A DNA stretch of 43,620 bases from a virus. The stretch lies in IMG/VR virus record IMGVR_UViG_3300005253_000068, positions 1 to 43,620 of that record; one strand, given 5' to 3'. Every line of letters begins with the position of its first letter. The stretch's first letter is position 1. The notes under the pieces were generated by a model that did no database searches, was not told the DNA's origin, and worked only from the letters and a program-made list of their open reading frames with translations. Positions 8,253-16,008 of the stretch are shown here, piece by piece. The translations under genes and the position numbers were made by a program.

Positions 8253-10682
8253 ATGGCTTATCAACCTCTTACTCCAATAAAAGAATCTAGAATACAAGGT
8301 TCTATAATACCTGAAGCATATACTCCTTTATATAAAGAAACAGATGAATATAAAGAGTTATTGCAAACTGAAATTGCCAACAGGGTTGGTAGTGTTGATG
8401 TTTTATCAGAAAGCGGAAGGAAAGATATTTGGGATAATTTTTATCTTGGTATGAGAAATGTACTTCATAAAACTAAAAACTATTTTCTTAACACATTACC
8501 AAATATAGTTTTTAAAGATATTAAAGAGGGAGATGCAATTCCATTTACAGGAGAACCAGCAACAAAGGAATATGCAGAAAATATCAATGAAAGGAATGAA
8601 AAATTAAGAAATAGTTTTAAAAAATCATATAATAAATCAAATGAAAAATATCAAGAATGGCTTGATAAGAATCCTCAAATACAACCGCCAAAAGATAAGC
8701 CGACATGGAACAAACCAGCTTGGGACGCAATAAGAGATGATCCAAGTCTTTTAGTTGATCCAGGATTTGTGCTTTTTAAAATGGCAGGATCAGTATCGTT
8801 TACCTTAGGAGTAATGGGAACTACGTTGGCAGTAGGAGCGATAACAGGAGATCCTGTAACTGCTGTTTTAGCTGGTGTTGCTGTTTCTTTACCTCTTATT
8901 TCGGAAGATCTTTATAATGATTTAATAGAAAATGGCGCTACTGAAGAACAAGCAGCAACTCTCACTCAATACATTGCTCCAATCATTGCAGGAGTAGAAG
9001 TTGCAGGTGATATGCCTATAATTAACCAATTAGGTGGTGATATATGGGCGAAAGCTTTAAGGAAAAATATTCAAGATGAGGTTGTTGATAGGACAACGTC
9101 TTATATTGTAAAAAAAGGAATCATAAAATTTGGCATAGCAGAACTTTCAGAAATAACAGAAGAAGTTGTTCAACAAGCTATTCAAGATGCAACGGTTAAG
9201 ACTGTTAATGAGAATAGAAAGATATTAAGTGATGTTAAGAATTTAATAGCAGAAACAGCCTTATCTGTTTTTCCATTCTCTTCAACTGCTGGAATTTCTG
9301 CTATTCATCAAGAAACAAAATTAGCAAAAGCAGAACCTAAACCAGAAATGAAATTAGAAGAACCTTCTGTTCAAGAAATTTCCATAGAACCACAACCTAA
9401 GGTTGAAATTAAAGAAGAACCAAAAATTGCTCCAACAGAAAAACCTATAAAAGAATTAACAAGAGAAGAGGTTCATGACATAGTAGTAAAGATCATTCCA
9501 AAAGATACAGAAAAGATGACTCCTAAGCTAATTGAAGCAAGTCTTATAGGAGAATTATTAGATAGAAACATACCATTAAGACAGGCCACAGTAATAGCAG
9601 AGAACGTAGCTCCTGACGCTGTGGCAGTGTTTAAAGAGGGAGAAGGAACAGAATCTAAAAGATTAAAAGATTTCACAGAAACTTTAGAAAATGAACTAAC
9701 TATTGGAATTTCTGAAATAAAACCTGAGGTAAAGCCGATTCCATCAAAAGAAATTATTAAAAAGAAACCAAAAATTAGTGCAAAAGAAAAAGCAATCCTT
9801 GAAGAGAAAGAAGTATTACAGGTAGCCAATATAGGAACAGGAGAATTTAAGGTAGGAGAGGTATATGTTCAGGAAGTGGCTAGAGGTAAAAGACCTATTT
9901 TAATAAATAAAGTTAATCCTGATGGTAGTGTAGAGGGTTGGTATCTTGGCGCTCCTTTCAAAGAAGAAGCACAATTTGGAATAGGTTTAGCTTCTCTTCA
10001 ACCAGCTAAGTGGACTAAACCAAGCAAGGAATTATTAAAAGCAGAGTTTTCTCAAGAAACACTAGACAAGTTTATATCTAAAGTTTTTAAAGTTGAAAAA
10101 AAGAAACAATTAAAAGCTCCTGAAAAACCAAAAGTTAAACCAAAAGGAAAGCCAGCTAAAGTGGCAAAAAGTATTGAAGCTAAAGCAAAAGAAAAAGGTA
10201 TAGTAGAAGCATTTGAAAAATTGGCTGAATTTACTCCGGTTGTCATTAAAGAGCAAGTTGCTAAAATAGAAAAACTAATGGAAGATAATATAGAGAGAGC
10301 AAAAGCAATGGCTATTGGAGAAGAACCTCTTGATCCAGACATTAAAGGCGCCATACTTGTAAAAATGATAGAAGATTATGCTATGGAGAATGAAGACGGA
10401 GAACTTATATTAGCACTAGCAAACTCTCCATTAGTATCTGAAACAAGTATAGCTGGACAAACTTTACGTCTTATAGGCGAGAGAGTTCCAGATTCTGCCA
10501 CAGCTAAAATCAAAGAAGTAGAAAGAGAAAGAAAAAAGGTTGCAAAAAAGAAATTAAAAGGTCGAACTGCAATACAAGAAAAAGAGCAAATCAAAAAAGG
10601 TCTAAAAGAAGAATTAAAAGAAAAAACTAAAAAAATCAGTAAGCATTCCTGGGAAGCGCTTATTGATGAATTAACCTGTTAA
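8253..10682 (+). CDS. Large ejection-type protein with hydrophobic glycine-rich segment
   Basis: 809 aa. Around residues 175-225 there is a long hydrophobic, Gly/Ala-rich stretch (VSFTLGVMGTTLAVGAITG, then PVTAVLAGVAVSLPLI), followed by another at about 235-260. These could insert into a membrane during genome delivery. The second half is Lys/Glu/Pro-rich with coiled-coil stretches and ends in a very basic tail (ERERKKVAKKKLKG). Such mixed membrane-active and charged proteins are typical of podovirus ejection proteins. No lytic transglycosylase motif could be recognised. The function is inferred. Confidence 0.6.
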   Translation: MAYQPLTPIKESRIQGSIIPEAYTPLYKETDEYKELLQTEIANRVGSVDVLSESGRKDIWDNFYLGMRNVLHKTKNYFLNTLPNIVFKDIKEGDAIPFTGEPATKEYAENINERNEKLRNSFKKSYNKSNEKYQEWLDKNPQIQPPKDKPTWNKPAWDAIRDDPSLLVDPGFVLFKMAGSVSFTLGVMGTTLAVGAITGDPVTAVLAGVAVSLPLISEDLYNDLIENGATEEQAATLTQYIAPIIAGVEVAGDMPIINQLGGDIWAKALRKNIQDEVVDRTTSYIVKKGIIKFGIAELSEITEEVVQQAIQDATVKTVNENRKILSDVKNLIAETALSVFPFSSTAGISAIHQETKLAKAEPKPEMKLEEPSVQEISIEPQPKVEIKEEPKIAPTEKPIKELTREEVHDIVVKIIPKDTEKMTPKLIEASLIGELLDRNIPLRQATVIAENVAPDAVAVFKEGEGTESKRLKDFTETLENELTIGISEIKPEVKPIPSKEIIKKKPKISAKEKAILEEKEVLQVANIGTGEFKVGEVYVQEVARGKRPILINKVNPDGSVEGWYLGAPFKEEAQFGIGLASLQPAKWTKPSKELLKAEFSQETLDKFISKVFKVEKKKQLKAPEKPKVKPKGKPAKVAKSIEAKAKEKGIVEAFEKLAEFTPVVIKEQVAKIEKLMEDNIERAKAMAIGEEPLDPDIKGAILVKMIEDYAMENEDGELILALANSPLVSETSIAGQTLRLIGERVPDSATAKIKEVERERKKVAKKKLKGRTAIQEKEQIKKGLKEELKEKTKKISKHSWEALIDELTC

Positions 10683-10684
10683 TT

Positions 10685-10768
10685 ATGCACAAATATACAT
10701 CATTAGAAGAATCAGAACAAATTTGGATTGTGCTTATCGTCGCAATTATATTCGCCTTAATTACATAA
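10685..10768 (+). CDS. 27-aa single-pass membrane peptide
   Basis: ATG two bases after the preceding TAA, and a stop three bases before the next ATG, so it fits exactly between two long genes. Polar N-terminus (HKYTSLEESEQ), then one hydrophobic helix (IWIVLIVAIIFALIT) to the end. The exact spacing supports translation. It could be a minor membrane or lysis-related peptide; function unknown. Confidence 0.5.
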   Translation: MHKYTSLEESEQIWIVLIVAIIFALIT

Positions 10769-10771
10769 AGT

Positions 10772-12778
10772 ATGGCATTTTGCCTACCAATAGAAGAGGC
10801 CAATAAAATAAAGGAAGCAATTAGGAGTGGTAAATTATCTCCTGAAAAATTGAATGAAATGACTTCTCAAGAAAGAAGGAACTTTTTAGCTAACTTTATT
10901 GGGAAAGAAAATGCCAAAGAAGTCAATCTTTTGTTTGAGAAAAAGCTTCTTTTAAAAAATCAGGAAAGAGCTATGTCTGATTGGGCTAGAGAAATAACTG
11001 GTTTATCAAAAGAACAAAAAGAAGCAACTCTTGAGAAGATTCGCAAAACTTATGCTGAGAAAAAAAGACGATTGCAGGATCCAAAAGAAAATGAAAAGTT
11101 TTTGAACGAAATAGTGAGTGATATTTATTCAAGGAAATTTAAAACAGAAACTACTCTTGAAGAAGCACAAATAATTACTGAACTTTCTCAAGACTTAAAG
11201 AGAGCAAGAGAAAAAATGAATGAGGATTTTACATGGAAAACTGAGGAAGATGGTTTAAATTTTGGTGCAGCTAAAGTGGCAGTTGATAATTATATTGGTG
11301 GATTAAAAGCTGAAGCAAATAAAGAACTCTTTGTTAATCCTCTAAAAGTTCGTGGGTTAATGGAAAAAGCTAGAGCAATATCTGTTGATGCTAAAATTGC
11401 ACTTAATTTTATAGCAGACAATTCAAGATCTATTAAAGCTTCAGTTGATAATTCTCTATGGGGTAGACAAGGAATTAAGGCTTTATTTACTAAACCTAAG
11501 ATTTGGGCTAATAATTTTGCTAAATCTTGGCAAGATATTTCCACTACAATACAAAAAGGAAACGAAGCAGGTGAAGCAATTCTCGATGGAGTAAAAGCTG
11601 AAATATATTCAAGAAAAAATTACTTAAATGGCAGATATGAATTAGGCAAAAAACTTGATATAGGAACAGGAGAAGAAGAATTTCCTACATCTTTGCCAAG
11701 TAAGATACCAGGACTAGGTCGTTTATTTAAAGCAGCAGAAGTTTCTTATGAGGCAGGCGCCATGAGATTAAGAGCTGATATTGCTGATGTATATTATGAT
11801 CTTGCAGAACAGGCTGGTATTGATATGACTAATAAGATAGAGATTGGAAGTATAAATGAAATGGTAAATTCACTTACTGGTAGAGGAAGATTAGGAAGAT
11901 TAGAAGGTGCTGGAAAAGCAATAAACAGCGTATTCTTTTCAGCCAAGTTCTTCAAATCAAATTTAGACACATTGACAGTACACGCTTTCAGTGGTGATTT
12001 TAGTAATTTTGCGAAAAAACAAGCTGCTATTAACTTGTTAAAGATGATTTCAGCTATTAGTATTCTTTTCCTTATTTCCTCAGGTTTTGACGAAGATTCT
12101 GTTGAATGGGACACAAGAAGCGCCAACTTCGGAAAAATAAGATTAGGAAATAAAAGATTTGATCTTACTGGTGGAATGTCATCTTTAATAATTTTAGCTT
12201 CAAGAATAGTAACACAACAAACTAAAAGTTCTGTTACTGGAATAATAAAAGATTTAGATGGTGGGTTTGGAAGTCCAACCGGAATGGACATACTTTGGAA
12301 CTTTACAGAAAATAAGTTTTCTCCAATGTTCTCTGTTATTAAAGAATTGATAGCTCAAAAAACATTTGATGGAGAAGAACCAACACTTGTAAATCAATTA
12401 ACAAACTTAATAGTTCCAATAATAATAGAATCTGGCATTGATGCTTCTAAAAAAGAGGACTTAGCAAATACCCTACTTGTTTTAATAGCAGATGGTCTTG
12501 GAATATCTGCTAATGTTTATTCTTATAATAATGACTGGAATATAAAGCCCGGAAAAGAATTAACACAATTTAAAGAGAAAGTTGGTGAAGATAAATTTAA
12601 AGAAGCTAATGACAAATACAATAGATTAGTTAATGAAAAAATTGTAGAATTAAATAAAGATTCAGATTATAAAAAGCTAGACGAAGAAGATAAACAGAAA
12701 AAACTTACTTCAGAAAAAGGCAAGATCAAGAGTAAGATTTTTAGAGAACATAGGTTTAAATATAAAAGAACAAAATAA
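10772..12778 (+). CDS. Large polyvalent-type ejection protein
   Basis: 668 aa, mostly helical. The N-terminal 200 residues are charged, with the coiled-coil stretch LKRAREKMNEDF. The middle contains FKAAEVSYEAGAMRLRADIADVYYDLAEQ. A hydrophobic segment at about residues 425-440 (LLKMISAISILFLISSG) precedes a beta-rich GKIRLGNKRFDLTGGMSSL stretch. This order resembles the large-polyvalent-protein-associated domains at the C-terminal ends of phage ejection polyproteins, here as a single gene. The C-terminus is very basic. Third of three large internal-protein candidates; its job in DNA delivery is inferred. Confidence 0.6.
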   Translation: MAFCLPIEEANKIKEAIRSGKLSPEKLNEMTSQERRNFLANFIGKENAKEVNLLFEKKLLLKNQERAMSDWAREITGLSKEQKEATLEKIRKTYAEKKRRLQDPKENEKFLNEIVSDIYSRKFKTETTLEEAQIITELSQDLKRAREKMNEDFTWKTEEDGLNFGAAKVAVDNYIGGLKAEANKELFVNPLKVRGLMEKARAISVDAKIALNFIADNSRSIKASVDNSLWGRQGIKALFTKPKIWANNFAKSWQDISTTIQKGNEAGEAILDGVKAEIYSRKNYLNGRYELGKKLDIGTGEEEFPTSLPSKIPGLGRLFKAAEVSYEAGAMRLRADIADVYYDLAEQAGIDMTNKIEIGSINEMVNSLTGRGRLGRLEGAGKAINSVFFSAKFFKSNLDTLTVHAFSGDFSNFAKKQAAINLLKMISAISILFLISSGFDEDSVEWDTRSANFGKIRLGNKRFDLTGGMSSLIILASRIVTQQTKSSVTGIIKDLDGGFGSPTGMDILWNFTENKFSPMFSVIKELIAQKTFDGEEPTLVNQLTNLIVPIIIESGIDASKKEDLANTLLVLIADGLGISANVYSYNNDWNIKPGKELTQFKEKVGEDKFKEANDKYNRLVNEKIVELNKDSDYKKLDEEDKQKKLTSEKGKIKSKIFREHRFKYKRTK

Positions 12779-12779
12779 C

Positions 12780-12980
12780 ATGCAATTCGATATACAAACA
12801 ATTATTCAAGGTGGAGCAGTAGGGATTAGTGTGCTTTTAATAGTTCTTTTTGGTTTTGTTATAAAAAAGATATTTACCTTTATGGAAAATCATATAGATC
12901 ATAATACAAAATCAAACCAAGAACTGATAGATGTTATTAGAGAATTAAAAGATATTTTTATGCATAGAAACGGAAAGTAG
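12780..12980 (+). CDS. Single-TM holin/spanin-like membrane protein
   Basis: 66 aa. One transmembrane helix at about residues 10-32 (GGAVGISVLLIVLFGFVIKKIF), then a hydrophilic helical tail (NTKSNQELIDVIRELKDIFMHR). This resembles XhlA-like or small holin-associated proteins, and it sits directly before the endolysin region. The start at 12780 follows the previous TAA by one base. A lysis role comes from position and topology only. Confidence 0.55.
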   Translation: MQFDIQTIIQGGAVGISVLLIVLFGFVIKKIFTFMENHIDHNTKSNQELIDVIRELKDIFMHRNGK

Positions 12981-12984
12981 TTCT

Positions 12985-13148
12985 TTTACAGGCGAAAGAA
13001 TAGCTGGTCTAAATCTGAAGGAGGTGATGTATATTAGATGTATACTGGATGTATATAGTATATATCCTCATTATAAGATTAGGACTCCAGCTATCCCGCC
13101 AATTAAAAAAAGAGAGGTGAGTTAAATGTTCCGAATTGGCATTATATT
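12985..13148 (+). ncRNA. Structured RNA region with full anti-16S match before the endolysin
   Basis: Nested helices can be read: ATAGCTGG (13000-13007) with CCAGCTAT (13087-13094) closes a domain; inside it TCTAAATCT (13008-13016) pairs with AGATTAGGA (13076-13084) with one mismatch, and GAGG (13021) with CCTC (13066). A second hairpin pairs GCCAATT (13098) with AATTGGC (13134). AAGGAGGTGAT at 13018-13028 is the complete complement of the common 16S rRNA 3' end and sits inside the structured part. Two tiny ORFs (13027-13125 and 13126-13197) overlap it. It may be a leader controlling lysis genes or a small RNA; no known family recognised. Confidence 0.5.
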
Positions 13149-13197
13149 ATTAGGGGATAGAAAGTATATTGTCTTAATTATTTTCTATCCTCCCTAA
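13126..13197 (+). CDS. Possible 23-aa hydrophobic leader peptide
   Basis: ATG after GAGAGGTGAG with a four-base spacer, one of very few good ribosome-binding sites in the genome. The peptide MFRIGIILLGDRKYIVLIIF followed by YPP has two short hydrophobic runs. It overlaps hairpin arms and the terminator stem, so translation would melt them, as in leader-peptide regulation. It could equally be chance within an RNA element. Confidence 0.25.
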   Translation: MFRIGIILLGDRKYIVLIIFYPP

Positions 13198-13203
13198 TTT
13201 TTT
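13150..13203 (+). terminator. Rho-independent-type terminator before the amidase gene
   Basis: TTAGGG plus GATAGAAA (13150-13163) pairs with TTTCTATC (13182-13189) and CCCTAA (13192-13197), leaving a two-base bulge. Six T follow at 13198-13203. It lies just seven bases before the endolysin start, so it would act as an attenuator for the lysis genes rather than an end-of-operon stop. Confidence 0.6.
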
Positions 13204-13209
13204 AAAATT

Positions 13210-13752
13210 ATGGCAAAAAATATACTAGAAAACTTAATAGAGAAATTGGAAAAAGCAAAATTACAGCTCTTGATATTGCAGCTTCAATTAAGAGTTATAT
13301 TTTTGCAACAAAAATTAACAATTCCTAATTTACCAATGCCAAAGATATTAGTGATTCATCATGGAGGAGGTAGTTGGGGTTTTGATCAAGTAAATAATCA
13401 TCATAGAAACAAATGGGGATTTAAAAGTTCACTTGGTTTCTATCTTGGCTATCAGAAATGGATTGAATATACCGGACAATTATACATAGCAAGACGTGAT
13501 AACGAAGAAGGCGCGCATTTGGCCGTTGAGGGTAAACCTCATTGGTGGAATAGAAATTCAGTAGGACTATGTCTACAAGGCAACCTTGAGATAAAAAAGC
13601 CAACAGAATGGCAGTTAATGACCTTAAAAGACGAATTAGACTCGTATGTGGCAAGGGGATTTGAAATAGAATATCATGGTAATATTGAACCTACTGCCTG
13701 TCCAGGCAAGTATTTAGTAGAGTGGTTAAAGCAAAATAAATATATTAAGTAA
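13210..13752 (+). CDS. N-acetylmuramoyl-L-alanine amidase endolysin (Amidase_2)
   Basis: 180 aa zinc amidase that cuts the bond between MurNAc and the peptide stem in peptidoglycan. The Amidase_2/PGRP pattern is visible: ILVIHHGGG (zinc His near residue 50), GAH at 101-103, SVGLCLQGN at 117-125, and YHGNIEPTACPGKYL with His156 and Cys164 as further ligands. Residues 1-38 form an unusual amphipathic Leu/Gln-rich helix that could be a membrane tether or signal-arrest-like segment. Followed by small membrane proteins, a standard lysis cassette. Confidence 0.92.
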   Translation: MAKNILENLIEKLEKAKLQLLILQLQLRVIFLQQKLTIPNLPMPKILVIHHGGGSWGFDQVNNHHRNKWGFKSSLGFYLGYQKWIEYTGQLYIARRDNEEGAHLAVEGKPHWWNRNSVGLCLQGNLEIKKPTEWQLMTLKDELDSYVARGFEIEYHGNIEPTACPGKYLVEWLKQNKYIK

Positions 13753-13781
13753 GTCGCACGATATTAAATAATTAAGCTATT

Positions 13782-14048
13782 ATGTTACCCAAATTTTTAA
13801 CATCAAGCGTAGATTCAGAAAAATTGAGTTTGACCATTAAAGGTTTATTAACAGGCCTTATTCCAATTTTCCTTTTACTTACTCAATTTAAAGGAGTATC
13901 AATTTCCGAAATAGAGATTTCCGGCATTATTGATGGTATTGGTGTAGTTATTATGGCAGCAACAGCATTGATCTCTTCGATTGCAACTCTTTATGGATTA
14001 GTCAGAAAGATAATGGTAAAATTAACAAATGACAAGCCTCCTTTATAG
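13782..14048 (+). CDS. Two-TM holin candidate
   Basis: 88 aa with two hydrophobic helices (about 22-40, LLTGLIPIFLLLTQF; and 48-73, IIDGIGVVIMAATALISSIATLYGLV), a short loop and a basic C-terminus (RKIMVKLTNDK). Size, topology and position right after the endolysin fit a holin that opens the inner membrane. The leader begins with a GTCGCA motif at 13753. The C-terminal end overlaps the next gene by 20 bases. Confidence 0.65.
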   Translation: MLPKFLTSSVDSEKLSLTIKGLLTGLIPIFLLLTQFKGVSISEIEISGIIDGIGVVIMAATALISSIATLYGLVRKIMVKLTNDKPPL

Positions 14049-14256
14049 ATTATTTGTAATACCAATTATGTTTATACCTATTGTGGCCTGGTATCTTGTT
14101 ATGACTAATGCCAGAGAAGAAGAATATCCGAAGTGGCTACAAAGAATTTTTAATCAAAGTCGTTTTGGTAAAATGATAGAAAATATTTTAATTTTCTTAG
14201 CTGTTATAATAGTTCTATATATGATTATTTTCTTTAGATTACCATTAGAGTTTTAG
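14029..14256 (+). CDS. Small two-TM membrane protein of the lysis module
   Basis: 75 aa. It starts at an ATG inside the end of the holin candidate in another frame. Two hydrophobic helices (LYRLFVIPIMFIPIVAWYLV and ILIFLAVIIVLYMIIFF) flank a charged loop with NAREEEYPKWLQRIFNQ. It could be a second holin, an antiholin or a spanin substitute. No family recognised. Confidence 0.6.
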   Translation: MTSLLYRLFVIPIMFIPIVAWYLVMTNAREEEYPKWLQRIFNQSRFGKMIENILIFLAVIIVLYMIIFFRLPLEF

Positions 14257-14287
14257 TCGCATTTATAATTAAATTATTATTACTTTT

Positions 14288-14563
14288 ATGAATAGTTCTG
14301 AAGAATTGCAAGAGTGGTTAAAAATGGTATTATCAGCAATGGTATCAAGGCCTGACGAAATAGAAGTAGAGAAAAAGTCAGACGAAATGGGCGTTCTCTA
14401 TACTGTTAGAATGGCAAAGGAAGATCGCGGTATGTTGATTGGCAGAGGAGGTATAAATGTAAACGCAGTTCGTACTCTTTTACGACATATCGGAAGAATG
14501 ATAGATGTTCGTGCATCATTAGTTCTTGAAATGCCACCACTTAAAAGTCAGACAGATAATTAA
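14288..14563 (+). CDS. khpA-like: KhpA-like KH-domain RNA-binding protein
   Basis: 91 aa, the usual size for bacterial KhpA (UPF0109). The KH core is clear: SDEMGVLYTVRMAKEDRGML leads into the GXXG loop IGRGG (residues 51-55), followed by the helix INVNAVRTLLRHIG. In bacteria KhpA (often with KhpB) binds many RNAs and affects small RNAs and cell division. A phage copy is rare and fits a genome rich in structured RNA. Its leader holds GTCGCA (14256). Short KH proteins of this form are common in Patescibacteria, suggesting acquisition from such a host. Confidence 0.88.
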   Translation: MNSSEELQEWLKMVLSAMVSRPDEIEVEKKSDEMGVLYTVRMAKEDRGMLIGRGGINVNAVRTLLRHIGRMIDVRASLVLEMPPLKSQTDN

Positions 14564-14581
14564 AATAACAAGACTTGTCTA

Positions 14582-14887
14582 ATGATTATTTACATTAAAT
14601 TCTTAGCAGAAGGGTATGTAACAGAATTTACAACCGCTCTTGAAGCAAAAGAACATCTTAATGAGTGTGGAGATGATGGGGAATTTTACATTTTATTTTC
14701 TGCTGAACCGGTTGAAGATAAAGAGTTTAAAGGCTATCCTTTTTTAAAGTTTGAAAAGGATCAGATAGAGAAAGCACGTGCAAAAATTGATGAAGTGATT
14801 GCTAATCCAGGTTCTATTAAATCTTCCGCAAAGCTTGGTGAAGAGGAAGAGATTGACACAAGTCCTATTCCAGAGAAAAATGAATAA
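14582..14887 (+). CDS. Hypothetical acidic protein
   Basis: 101 aa. An alpha/beta N-terminus (MIIYIKFLAEGYVTEFTTALEAKEHL) is followed by an acidic linker and a disordered tail (LGEEEEIDTSPIPEKNE). It sits between the KH gene and a tiny acidic ORF before a strong terminator. No domain recognised. Confidence 0.6.
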   Translation: MIIYIKFLAEGYVTEFTTALEAKEHLNECGDDGEFYILFSAEPVEDKEFKGYPFLKFEKDQIEKARAKIDEVIANPGSIKSSAKLGEEEEIDTSPIPEKNE

Positions 14888-14926
14888 AGGTCGTTTCTAG
14901 TTTTATTAACTAAAATTCTTATTATT

Positions 14927-15037
14927 ATGTTTGACGAAGAAAAAAAAGAGGGGGAAACCCCTGAAACCCCTGAAGAGGGAAAGAAAGAAGGGGAACAGAC
15001 TGAAGGGGGAGGGGAAGAAGAATCTTCAAAAGAGTAA
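14927..15037 (+). CDS. 36-aa highly acidic Gly/Glu-rich peptide
   Basis: ATG after TTATTATT. The peptide is mostly Glu, Gly, Lys and Pro, with a repeated GETPETPEEG motif and GGGEEE run, and no hydrophobic core. The open frame and its place right before the terminator support expression. It could be a small acidic decoy, for example a DNA or RNA mimic. Low complexity makes it uncertain. Confidence 0.4.
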   Translation: MFDEEKKEGETPETPEEGKKEGEQTEGGGEEESSKE

Positions 15038-15060
15038 AATATAGTTACATTCTTTATTGC

Positions 15061-15090
15061 AAAAACCCGCCTTTTCGGCGGTTTTTTGTT
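15061..15090 (+). terminator. Strong rho-independent terminator ending the late/lysis operon
   Basis: CCGCC (15067-15071), loop TTTTC, GGCGG (15077-15081), then TTTTTTGTTTT. A canonical intrinsic terminator separating late and lysis genes from the early region, whose promoter follows about 45 bases later. Confidence 0.92.
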
Positions 15091-15130
15091 TTATAGGAAC
15101 TGTGGAAAAGTGCGTAAAATAGGAAAGGAT

Positions 15131-15158
15131 TTGACAGGGTTAGTAGGTTTGCTAAAAT
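15131..15158 (+). promoter_or_regulatory. Extended -10 sigma70-type promoter for the early region
   Basis: TTGACA at 15131-15136, 16-base spacer, TGC then TAAAAT at 15153-15158 (extended -10). It lies between the terminator at 15061 and the HTH gene at 15173 and should drive the whole accessory/replication block. The form argues against a Bacteroidetes-type host, whose promoters differ. Confidence 0.8.
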
Positions 15159-15172
15159 GCTAAATAGATAAT

Positions 15173-15349
15173 ATGAAAAGAAAAAAAGGAGCAAATAAAA
15201 AAGGGACTAAGAGAATAAACGAAACCGAAAGGCAAAGGATTCTTAATATGAGAAAGCAAGGTTTCACATTACGACAAATTGCTGGAGCTTTTGATTTAAC
15301 AAACCCAGCAGTTTTTTATATTTTAAAAAAGGCCGAAACAAAAAAATAA
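15173..15349 (+). CDS. Small helix-turn-helix DNA-binding protein
   Basis: 58 aa, first gene after the early promoter; ATG at 15173, about eight bases from the likely transcript start. Very basic N-terminus (KRKKGANKKGTKR), then ERQRILNMRKQGFTLRQIAG and FDLTNPAVFYILKK, which reads as an HTH of resolvase/TrpR-like type near residues 30-52. Most likely the early regulator; autoregulation at the promoter is inference. It is also the only obvious transcription factor in the window. Confidence 0.65.
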   Translation: MKRKKGANKKGTKRINETERQRILNMRKQGFTLRQIAGAFDLTNPAVFYILKKAETKK

Positions 15350-15362
15350 CCAACAATAAAAT

Positions 15363-15587
15363 ATGAAGGTAACACAAACAAAACTATCAAAACAAAAGAG
15401 TAAGCAGAAATGGATTATTGAAATGAATGGTAGTGAATTTGCAATGTTTATTGATGAGTTAAGTGACACAAAACTAACAATAATCAATAATGCAGTAAGA
15501 AAAGCTATTGCTAGAGTGTTAAGTGCCAATAAGAATTTTGCTAAAGTGAAAAGGGAATATAAAAAACTAATTAACAAAAAGCTATGA
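15363..15587 (+). CDS. Hypothetical basic helical protein
   Basis: 74 aa, Lys-rich and helical (TIINNAVRKAIARVLSANKN). Its TGA overlaps the ATG of the next gene (ATGA). No motif recognised; it may bind nucleic acid because of its charge. Confidence 0.6.
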   Translation: MKVTQTKLSKQKSKQKWIIEMNGSEFAMFIDELSDTKLTIINNAVRKAIARVLSANKNFAKVKREYKKLINKKL

Positions 15588-15742
15588 ACTTCTACAAATA
15601 TCGCCAACCACACAGATACAAAAGAGAAAGCAAATTCTGGAAAATCGTAATAGAATATGGAGTTCCAATAGTGTTTGGACTTATGACTGGAGTAGTATTA
15701 GCAACACTTTTCTGGTTAGGGAAAGCACAGGGAATTTACTAA
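15584..15742 (+). CDS. 52-aa single-TM membrane protein
   Basis: ATGA overlap with the gene before. Basic N-terminal half (YKYRQPHRYKRESKFWK), then one transmembrane helix (YGVPIVFGLMTGVVLATLFWLG). Positive-inside logic puts the N-terminus in the cytoplasm. Early position suggests a host-interaction or superinfection role, unproven. Confidence 0.55.
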   Translation: MNFYKYRQPHRYKRESKFWKIVIEYGVPIVFGLMTGVVLATLFWLGKAQGIY

Positions 15743-15765
15743 ATAATTAAAAACAAATAAACACT

Positions 15766-15999
15766 ATGGAAGCAAAATTTGAACAATTTTTACAAGAAAA
15801 ACATCAAGAGGAGTTACCTCAGATTCTTGATGATAATTTGCCAGATTCTTTTGAAAGTTGGCTGGAGAATTTAGGAACTGATGACTTTATTGAATATGCT
15901 GATGAGTATGTTGAGAAAATAAATTCAGAATTAAAACAGATTGTCATAGAAGATGTGCCACATCAATATCAAGATAGATTATTAAAAGTATTAAAATAA
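15766..15999 (+). CDS. Hypothetical acidic protein
   Basis: 77 aa, acidic and helical with aromatic/acidic repeats (DSFESWLENLGTDDFIEYADEYVEKI). Often proteins of this size and charge sit before recombination genes in phages. No family assigned. Confidence 0.6.
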   Translation: MEAKFEQFLQEKHQEELPQILDDNLPDSFESWLENLGTDDFIEYADEYVEKINSELKQIVIEDVPHQYQDRLLKVLK

Positions 16000-16008
16000 A
16001 TTACAATT

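Noticed and set aside
15173-15349. Lysogeny repressor and temperate lifestyle
   Set aside because: Only one small HTH protein; no integrase, excisionase, att-like repeats or divergent promoter pair were seen.
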